Below are positions 1 through 5,007 of a stretch of 5,007 nucleotides of DNA, in pieces. The notes under the pieces were generated by a model. That model did no database searches, was not told where the DNA came from, and saw only the letters and a list, made by a program, of their open reading frames with translations. Source of the DNA: Luminiphilus sp. GTDB lineage: Bacteria > Pseudomonadota > Gammaproteobacteria > Pseudomonadales > Halieaceae. The stretch lies in contig JAKMEU010000383.1 in assembly GCA_022425845.1 (NCBI GenBank), forward strand, positions 1 to 5,007, written 5' to 3'. The position numbers and the translations under genes are program-made. Each line of letters starts with the position of its first letter. Position 1 is the stretch's first letter.

Positions 1-1760
1 GGTTCAAAGAGGCCTACGACGGAACGATTGAAGAGGGTGATCTGTTTCTTACCACCGACCCCTATGCCTGTAACGGCGCGATCAGCCACATCAACGACTG
101 GCTGCTGTTAAGACCGATCTTCAAGGATGGGCGCTTGATTGCCTACGCTGCGATGTTCGGCCACATGACGGACGTTGGTGGCAAGGTGCCTGGAAGCCTG
201 CCCACTGATGCTCGGGAGATTTTTGAGGAGGGTATTCGGATACCCCCCACCAAGATCTACAAGGGGGATGAATTACAGTCCGATCTGCTTGAACTGATAT
301 TGCACAACTGCCGCATGCCCAATTGGAATCGCAGTGACTTCAACGCACTGGTGGCGGCAATACGAACTGCTGAGAAGCGCGTCATCGAGATGGCGGGTCG
401 ATTTGGAGACAATATCTTCTACTCTGCTCTCGATGAGCTGTTGGACCGAAATAAGCGCGCCATGAGTAAACTCATTAAAAATACGGTCCCGGAGAAAAAG
501 CAGTTTTTTGAAGACTACATTTGCGATGACGGTCTGGGTATGGGGCCCTACCGCATTAAGTGCGCGATGTGGCGCGATAAAGACAAGGTCATCTTTGATT
601 TTGAGGGAACCGATCCGCAATCGATCAGTTCGATTAATTTCTATCTGAACGAAGAGATGTTCAAAATGTTCTGCGGGGTTTACATGATTATGGTCTTTGA
701 CCCACAGATCATGTTTAACGATGGCTTTTACGACCTGATGGAAGTTCGTATTCCCCACGGGACCTTGCTAAAACCTCAGGAACCCGCCGCACTCTCATGC
801 CGCACCCATGCTTTGGGGCGTATCTTCGACGTGCTGGGAGGCCTGTTGGGTCAGGGAGACCCTGATTTCCTGGCGGGTGCTGGATTCTCAGATAGCCCGC
901 ATTTTATGTACTCCGGGTACGACAAGAACGGTGAGTGGTATCAGCTTTATTCCATTGGCTTTGGTGGTGTTCCCGGTAAGCCCTCGGGTGATGGGCCCGA
1001 CGGGCATTCACTGTGGCCCAGCTTCACTAACGTTCCCAATGAGTTTCTGGAGAGCTATTTCCCGCTCCGCATCGAGACCTATGAAACGATCATCGACAGT
1101 GGCGGGGCAGGCTATAACCGCGGAGGTAACGGTCTGCGTATGGGCTATTGCTTCCTGGAGCCGGGTACGATTTCGATCCACGACGATCGCTGGTTGACTT
1201 ACCCCTGGGGTGTAAACGGGGGGGAACCCGGTCGACGTTCGGAGAAAATTTTGGTGCGTACCGATGGTTCCGAGGAACGACTACCCAGCAAATGTGACCG
1301 GGTCGAAGTAGGGTCTGGCGATATCCTTTACTTCAACACCTGGGGCGGTGGTGGTTGCGGCGACCCATTGAAACGTGAAGTGGAGCGTGTGGAGTTTGAC
1401 GTTCGGGCAGGGCTGGTATCGGCTGACGGGGCCAAGCGCTATGGCGTCGTGATGAACAGCGACCTCACGGTGAACGCCAAACGGACAGCCACGCTACGTA
1501 AGAAGATGGCTGACAAGCGCGGCAAGGTGCCGATGTTTGATCGGGGTGGTGACATTGAGACGCTCAAGAAGCGCTGCCTGAAAGAGACCGGCCTGGAGCC
1601 CCCAAGACAGCCTGAGTTCCAAACCTGGGCTCTGAAGCTGCTGGAGGGTGGCAAGGGTGCTGGTGGCAGCGTTAAGGTGAATCGGTCCGCAGCCAAAAAA
1701 TCAGCTAGAAAGGTGGCTGCAAAGGGTAAAACCAAAAAAGCCCGAAAGGCGGCGAGCTAG
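1..1760 (+). CDS. Hydantoinase B/oxoprolinase family protein (HyuB/AcxB-like), 5' end outside window
   Basis: The frame is open from base 3 to the TAG at 1758-1760, giving 585 visible residues. The TTG at 135 is not the start, because conserved family sequence precedes it. Residues 12-32 carry GDLFLTTDPY and SHIND, and residues 54-59 carry HMTDVG. The two H-x-x-D motifs (H29/D32, H54/D57) sit where this family keeps its putative metal ligands. Further on are NVPNE (343-347), DSGGAG (365-370), an RGG at 373-375 and the hallmark GGGGCGDP (448-455). Family members act with a HyuA-type ATP-binding partner, probably encoded upstream, in ATP-dependent opening of hydantoins or 5-oxoproline, or in carboxylation of acetone or acetophenone. 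Which reaction applies here cannot be decided. The protein is presumably cytoplasmic. After the catalytic region, residues 556-585 form a basic Lys/Ala/Arg tail that I do not expect in this family. No frameshift is seen. Family membership is secure; substrate and gene symbol are not. Confidence 0.92.
   Translation, partial: FKEAYDGTIEEGDLFLTTDPYACNGAISHINDWLLLRPIFKDGRLIAYAAMFGHMTDVGGKVPGSLPTDAREIFEEGIRIPPTKIYKGDELQSDLLELILHNCRMPNWNRSDFNALVAAIRTAEKRVIEMAGRFGDNIFYSALDELLDRNKRAMSKLIKNTVPEKKQFFEDYICDDGLGMGPYRIKCAMWRDKDKVIFDFEGTDPQSISSINFYLNEEMFKMFCGVYMIMVFDPQIMFNDGFYDLMEVRIPHGTLLKPQEPAALSCRTHALGRIFDVLGGLLGQGDPDFLAGAGFSDSPHFMYSGYDKNGEWYQLYSIGFGGVPGKPSGDGPDGHSLWPSFTNVPNEFLESYFPLRIETYETIIDSGGAGYNRGGNGLRMGYCFLEPGTISIHDDRWLTYPWGVNGGEPGRRSEKILVRTDGSEERLPSKCDRVEVGSGDILYFNTWGGGGCGDPLKREVERVEFDVRAGLVSADGAKRYGVVMNSDLTVNAKRTATLRKKMADKRGKVPMFDRGGDIETLKKRCLKETGLEPPRQPEFQTWALKLLEGGKGAGGSVKVNRSAAKKSARKVAAKGKTKKARKAAS
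1668..1757 (+). other. Basic Lys/Ala/Arg-rich C-terminal tail of the HyuB-like protein
   Basis: The last 30 residues contain 9 Lys, 3 Arg and 8 Ala and no acidic residue, with repeats of the type AAKKSARK and KGKTKKARK. This low-complexity sequence follows a Gly-rich linker (GGKGAGG). It resembles the disordered tails of bacterial histone H1-like proteins and of the granule protein PhaF. It is in frame with the upstream domain and runs straight to the stop codon. That it is disordered and binds polyanions (DNA, RNA, polyphosphate or a partner protein) is inferred from composition only. Confidence 0.8.
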
Positions 1761-1766
1761 TCGGGC

Positions 1767-1801
1767 TCAGGTAAGAACCCTCGCTGCAGGGCAGCACCTG
1801 A
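1767..1801 (+). other. Two-step hairpin in the 3' untranslated region of the HyuB-like gene
   Basis: TCAGGT at 1767-1772 pairs with ACCTGA at 1796-1801. Inside it GCTGC at 1783-1787 pairs with GCAGC at 1791-1795 around the loop AGG. The 3' arm is continuous, and the 5' arm carries a 10-base bulge (1773-1782). No T tract follows directly, so it is not a terminator by itself. It lies one base before the terminator hairpin and could protect the 3' end of the transcript. The pairing was read by eye, with no folding energy calculated. Confidence 0.4.
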
Positions 1802-1802
1802 C

Positions 1803-1835
1803 AAAAAAAGCCGGGATAAAATCCCGGCTTTTTTT
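1803..1835. terminator. Bidirectional Rho-independent terminator between convergent genes
   Basis: A perfect 15-bp inverted repeat (1803-1817 and 1821-1835) surrounds a 3-base loop AAA. The core is the GC-rich GCCGGGAT paired with ATCCCGGC, flanked by seven A on the left and seven T on the right. Either strand therefore yields a GC stem followed by a U tract. It lies 42 bases after the stop of the HyuB-like gene and 12 bases after the stop of the receptor gene on the opposite strand, so it should end transcription from both sides. Confidence 0.94.
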
Positions 1836-1847
1836 GTTGGTGACTTC

Positions 1848-4499
1848 TCAGAAGTTAACTTCGATCTCAACGCCACTCATGCGCACCTGGCCGGGATGCA
1901 CGAATGCGCCGCCAAACTCCGGTGCCATGATGACCTCAGCGATGTACTCCTCATCAAAGACGTTGCGGGAGTAGGCTGTGATGCGCCAGTTATCGCCGCC
2001 AATACCGAGTCTCACGTTGGTAATACCGTAGCCATCAACCTGTGTCTGGTCGAAGTTGCCACACACGCCATCTAGGGCCGTACCGTCGGTACAGGGTGAG
2101 AAGGGTCCAAACAGTACCGCGGGTACGATGTCGTCCTGCACCACGTGATACCAGGTATCACCCTGGTGGGCGTACTCGATCCGCGCCAGCAGCTCCAGGT
2201 TACCGATGGGTTGGGTCCACTGTAAACCCACGTTCGCCGTAAATTCGGCGTTGTTGGGGACATCATTTCCAGCGGTGTAGGGGCGAATCGAGTTGGCGTC
2301 GATTTCACCATCAACAGAGCTGTAACCCGCATCAAGTCGGAGATTATCGGTAATCGCCCATGCCGCGCTCAACTCGAAGCCCTGAAGGGTGACCTCGTCG
2401 ATATTTTCTACAGTTCGTAGCAACCCAAACGGGCCGACAAAGAACTCGAAGAACTGCATGTCATCGACTTCGGTGTAGAAGGCTGCGCCGTTCAGGTTCA
2501 GCCGATTGTCGAACAGGGCGCTGCGGAAACCAACCTCAAAGGCGCTGGAGGTTTCCTTGTCGTAGATCTCCGGCGGCGCCACCAGCGCCGCACCCGTGTT
2601 CACCAGGAATTGCTGCACGGTCTCGGTACCCCCGAGGTTGTTGAAGCCCCCGGTCTTGAAGCCCACGCCCCAGCTAGAAAACAGGGTCGTGTTGTCGGTC
2701 ATATCCCAGGTCAGGCTCACCTTGGGCTGCCACTCGGAGAATGTGGCGTTGCGGCTACCGATGGAGTCCGTAACCTCCCAGGTATCGAAGCTGGTAATGA
2801 ACGCTGGGTTCCAGGGCGTGCCATTCAGGGGTTGTCCGTTCAGGGTACAGCGACCTGCGCAGTAGTCGATATTGGTGGACAGGAAGCCGTCAGCAGGTGA
2901 GGGTACTTCGTTATTGACGTCCCGCTCCTCTCGGTCGTAGCGCAGTGCGAGAGAGAGTTCAATGCGCTCGGAGATGTCGTAGTTTACGGATCCAAACACA
3001 GCCCAAACACTGGTTTCGAAATTATCCAGCACCAGAGCGTCGGTGTACTGGTTGACGAAGGACAGCGGGAAATTCTGGGTGCCATCATCGCGCAACTGGG
3101 CAACACCCACAGTGCGGTCGATATCGAGGAAGTAGGCCCCCACCTGCCAGCGAAGCGCCTGATCATCGTTTGAGGTCAGCTGCACCTGAAAAGAAATGTC
3201 TTCCTGATTGCGCTCCTGGTACTGGTAGCCATCACAGGTTGTGGGGCTGTAGGGCGGCAGTACGTTGTCCACGCCGAGCTGACCTGATCCAAAGTTAAAG
3301 GCCGGTGCCTGAAGGGGGACCGGGGGTGGAAAACCAGGGTAGCCTTCGCGGCTGGCATCGGGTGTGAAGCCCACGTTCGATTGCAGGCTGCTGACGCAGG
3401 CGGGATCGGCCCCGTAGAACCCAAAGGCCCCGGACGTGCCATCAGCAACAAAGTACTGCTCCTGATCACTGTAAAGCGCCCAGGCCGTCAGCGTACCCAT
3501 ATCCATCTGGTAGTCGGCCTTGATAGAAAGCTCCAGTGTTTCCTGCTCGTTGTAAGGCCGCGTATTGGGCGAGAAGACAAAGTCATGTTCATTGACGTCC
3601 TGATAGAAGGACTCGTAACCCGGAACCGTAGCGATGCTGCCCTCGGGACCAAAGCCTCCGAAAAGGCCTGCAAACAGTGGGATTTCAAAGGCTGCATTGA
3701 AGGCGATGGAGGCGCCTTCGGCTTCAGCGTAGCGAATTTTAGTATCGATACTCAGGTCGTCCGTGGGATCAAAGACCAGACGCCCACTGACGCCGTAGTT
3801 TTCGGCATCGTTGACAATATCCTTGTCACTCTGGGCCGGGTTGGTGTTCTCCAGAAAGCCATCGGTCGACCGATAGTCAACGGTAAGTCGGCCTGCAACA
3901 CTGTCACCCAACGGGCCGGCCACAGAGAACATGCCAGTCGCGGTGTTGTATTCGCCGTAGCTACCCCGCAACAGCGCTTCAAACTCGTCGCTGGGTCGCT
4001 TGGTGGACATGATGACGGCACCAGCGGCAGCCGAACGGCCGTAGAGCGCGCCTTGGGGGCCCTTCAGGACTTCGATCTGTGCGAGGTCAGGGTATTCCCG
4101 GTTGAACGCTGACGGGTTCGTATAAAGAATGCCGTCAACGATAAAAGCGAAGTTGGTTTCACCATCCCGTGCGCCATTGATGCCTCGGATAGAGAGCTGG
4201 CTGTCGCCCACCTCCACTGTATTCACGAAGGTTACGCCCGGCGTCATATAAATGAAGTCTTCAGCGCGTTGGATGCCGCTGTCTCGGATCTGGGACTCGG
4301 TGAATGCTGTCACCGTAGCCGGAACATCCTGTAATGATTCACTTCGAGCTCGCGCGGTCACCACAACTTCTTCAAGTTGGGCGTGGGCAAAATTGGGCAG
4401 TGCCAGGCCGCCTCCTGTTGCCGCAAGGGTCGCGATGGTCAGTGAGAGACTGCGCTTCAGGGTGGTTGGTTTGTTAACACATTCGCTTTTCTTATCCAC
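1848..4499 (-). CDS. TonB-dependent outer-membrane receptor, complete, 883 aa from a GTG start
   Basis: This is a ligand-gated outer-membrane channel driven by TonB-ExbB-ExbD. Counting from the GTG at 4499, residues 1-16 form a basic n-region ending in LKR. Residues 17-37 are hydrophobic, and AHA (38-40) gives a likely signal peptidase I site before Gln41. EEVVVTA (43-49) is the TonB box. The plug spans roughly 53-169, with RGI at 105-107, VDG at 121-123 and the conserved IEVLKGPQGALYGR (142-155). The rest is a long beta-barrel ending in NF, the C-terminal aromatic typical of barrel proteins inserted by the Bam complex. A GTG start at 4547 would add 16 residues but lacks a convincing ribosome site. 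The barrel has six cysteines in three close pairs: 368/422, 547/551 and 803/813. It follows the CoA-transferase gene on the same strand after 120 bp, so co-transcription is possible. The plug resembles receptors common in sphingomonads and marine gammaproteobacteria. The substrate is unknown; an organic nutrient is as likely as a siderophore. Confidence 0.97.
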   Translation of the reverse strand: MDKKSECVNKPTTLKRSLSLTIATLAATGGGLALPNFAHAQLEEVVVTARARSESLQDVPATVTAFTESQIRDSGIQRAEDFIYMTPGVTFVNTVEVGDSQLSIRGINGARDGETNFAFIVDGILYTNPSAFNREYPDLAQIEVLKGPQGALYGRSAAAGAVIMSTKRPSDEFEALLRGSYGEYNTATGMFSVAGPLGDSVAGRLTVDYRSTDGFLENTNPAQSDKDIVNDAENYGVSGRLVFDPTDDLSIDTKIRYAEAEGASIAFNAAFEIPLFAGLFGGFGPEGSIATVPGYESFYQDVNEHDFVFSPNTRPYNEQETLELSIKADYQMDMGTLTAWALYSDQEQYFVADGTSGAFGFYGADPACVSSLQSNVGFTPDASREGYPGFPPPVPLQAPAFNFGSGQLGVDNVLPPYSPTTCDGYQYQERNQEDISFQVQLTSNDDQALRWQVGAYFLDIDRTVGVAQLRDDGTQNFPLSFVNQYTDALVLDNFETSVWAVFGSVNYDISERIELSLALRYDREERDVNNEVPSPADGFLSTNIDYCAGRCTLNGQPLNGTPWNPAFITSFDTWEVTDSIGSRNATFSEWQPKVSLTWDMTDNTTLFSSWGVGFKTGGFNNLGGTETVQQFLVNTGAALVAPPEIYDKETSSAFEVGFRSALFDNRLNLNGAAFYTEVDDMQFFEFFVGPFGLLRTVENIDEVTLQGFELSAAWAITDNLRLDAGYSSVDGEIDANSIRPYTAGNDVPNNAEFTANVGLQWTQPIGNLELLARIEYAHQGDTWYHVVQDDIVPAVLFGPFSPCTDGTALDGVCGNFDQTQVDGYGITNVRLGIGGDNWRITAYSRNVFDEEYIAEVIMAPEFGGAFVHPGQVRMSGVEIEVNF

Positions 4500-4503
4500 G
4501 GAT

Positions 4504-4508
4504 CCTCC
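4504..4508 (-). promoter_or_regulatory. Ribosome binding site GGAGG that sets the receptor start
   Basis: On the minus strand GGAGG lies four bases (ATCC) before the GTG at 4499-4497. The spacing is slightly short but the match to the 16S anti-Shine-Dalgarno sequence is strong. Starting here puts a basic n-region at once before the hydrophobic signal segment, as a Sec signal peptide needs. The alternative GTG at 4547 has only AGGGT abutting it. Confidence 0.72.
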
Positions 4509-4619
4509 AATAAGCAGTTGGGAAGTGGCTCTGGTAGTGGTTTCCACCCTATTTGTACAGCGAAATTGGGCACTTGGATTGCTCCGGCCGCGCTATCTCC
4601 CGAACAGTTGTACGGACAA

Positions 4620-5007
4620 TTACGGCACCAACTCCAATATCTCCTTCCGCTGCGCCGGGGTCAAGTCCAAATCTGCGATGATTTCCGCAGTTTGTTGCCC
4701 CACTTCTGGCAGCAGGGGCCGCATGTGGGCAGGCTCCCGAGCAAATTTAAGGGGTGTACCGATGTGGTTGTTTCCCTCACTGTCCTGCCAGCGCATTTCC
4801 CGATGCATGACGTGCTCTGCTGACCAGGCCTCCTGCAGGTCGAGCACCGGACTCCAGCAGATGTCGCGACCTTCAAACCACACCTCCCACTCAATGAGGG
4901 TTTGGGTGCTGAAGGTGTCGCGCAGGAAGCGAATAGCGTCCTCGTGGGCTGTTCCCGCGGGCCCTGAGACGGCATCGATGAACTCGGGGCGCCCCAGTCC
5001 TCCAAAT
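4620..5007 (-). CDS. CaiB/BaiF family III CoA-transferase, C-terminal 128 residues (5' end outside window)
   Basis: The frame is open from the window edge to the TAA at 4622-4620. The visible part begins FGGLGRPEF, matching the LGRPEF segment of family III CoA-transferases. It continues with AIRFLRDTF (24-32), WFEGRDICWSPVLDLQEA (43-60), IGTPLKF (82-88) and LPEVGQQTAEII (99-110), all in the order expected for the C-terminal region of CaiB, formyl-CoA transferase and alpha-methylacyl-CoA racemase. These enzymes move CoA between acids, or racemise 2-methylacyl-CoA, through an aspartyl-CoA intermediate. The catalytic Asp lies in the N-terminal half and is not visible here, so transferase and racemase activity cannot be separated. 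The family is usually about 380-420 residues, so roughly 250-290 are missing. The GTG and ATG codons inside this frame are not credible starts, since conserved sequence precedes them. The gene probably belongs with the receptor downstream in one catabolic locus. Confidence 0.93.
   Translation of the reverse strand, partial: FGGLGRPEFIDAVSGPAGTAHEDAIRFLRDTFSTQTLIEWEVWFEGRDICWSPVLDLQEAWSAEHVMHREMRWQDSEGNNHIGTPLKFAREPAHMRPLLPEVGQQTAEIIADLDLTPAQRKEILELVP

Noticed and set aside
135..137. TTG considered as the start codon of the HyuB-like gene
   Set aside because: The same frame is open upstream to the window edge and encodes the conserved DPY and H-x-x-D region, so the real start is outside the window.
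273..758. Open frame of 161 codons on the - strand opposite the HyuB-like gene
   Set aside because: It is antisense to conserved coding sequence with no recognisable family, so it is treated as a shadow frame.
808..1197. Open frame of 129 codons on the + strand inside the HyuB-like gene
   Set aside because: It is out of frame within conserved HyuB sequence. Its product is rich in Trp, Ser and Arg without recognisable motifs, and no ribosome site sets it apart.
3381..4112. Open frame of 243 codons on the + strand, opposite the receptor gene
   Set aside because: It lies wholly antisense to well-conserved receptor sequence, including the plug. Its translation resembles no family I know, and GC-rich genes often leave such open antisense frames.
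4537..4547. Short hairpin GTGG-TTT-CCAC before the receptor gene, considered as a terminator or attenuator
   Set aside because: The stem is only four base pairs and no T tract follows on either strand.
4592..4619. Possible sigma-70 promoter for the receptor: TTGTCC (4619-4614) and GATAGC (4597-4592) with a 16-base spacer
   Set aside because: The -35 matches 4 of 6 and the -10 only 3 of 6 consensus bases, which is not enough to call. TACAAA at 4557-4552 is another weak -10 without a -35 partner.
4661..5005. Open frame of 114 codons on the - strand overlapping the CoA-transferase
   Set aside because: The neighbouring frame carries the continuous CaiB/BaiF motifs to the window edge, so this one is a shadow.

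Overview
The window holds one convergent gene pair plus a third partial gene, all of ordinary bacterial type. Base composition is moderately GC-rich. The Sec-exported TonB-dependent receptor points to a Gram-negative proteobacterium. The receptor subfamily, its neighbours and the Lys/Ala-rich protein tail would fit a marine gammaproteobacterium of the Halieaceae/OM60 type, but that assignment is inferred from family resemblance and was not tested.

Left part (1-1760, + strand): the C-terminal ~585 residues of a hydantoinase B/oxoprolinase family protein, the family that includes HyuB and the acetone and acetophenone carboxylase subunits. Its start lies before the window. It ends in an unusual 30-residue basic Lys/Ala/Arg tail. 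Three hairpins follow one another from the last codons to 1835. The last is a perfect 15-bp inverted repeat with A and T tracts, a bidirectional terminator shared with the facing gene.

Middle part (1848-4499, - strand): a complete TonB-dependent outer-membrane receptor. It has a signal peptide, a TonB box, a plug, a long beta-barrel and a C-terminal phenylalanine. A GTG at 4499 behind a GGAGG is a better start than the longest open frame. Right part (4620-5007, - strand): the C-terminal 128 residues of a CaiB/BaiF (family III) CoA-transferase, 120 bp upstream of the receptor and on the same strand.

Together the genes suggest a catabolic locus. The receptor would import a scarce or bulky organic substrate, the CoA-transferase would activate an acid as its CoA thioester, and the HyuB-like subunit, with an off-window HyuA-like partner, would carry out an ATP-dependent hydrolysis or carboxylation. 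The substrate cannot be read from the sequence. I found no RNA gene, mobile element, CRISPR array or clearly new system. The most unusual single item is the histone-like tail on the HyuB homologue.
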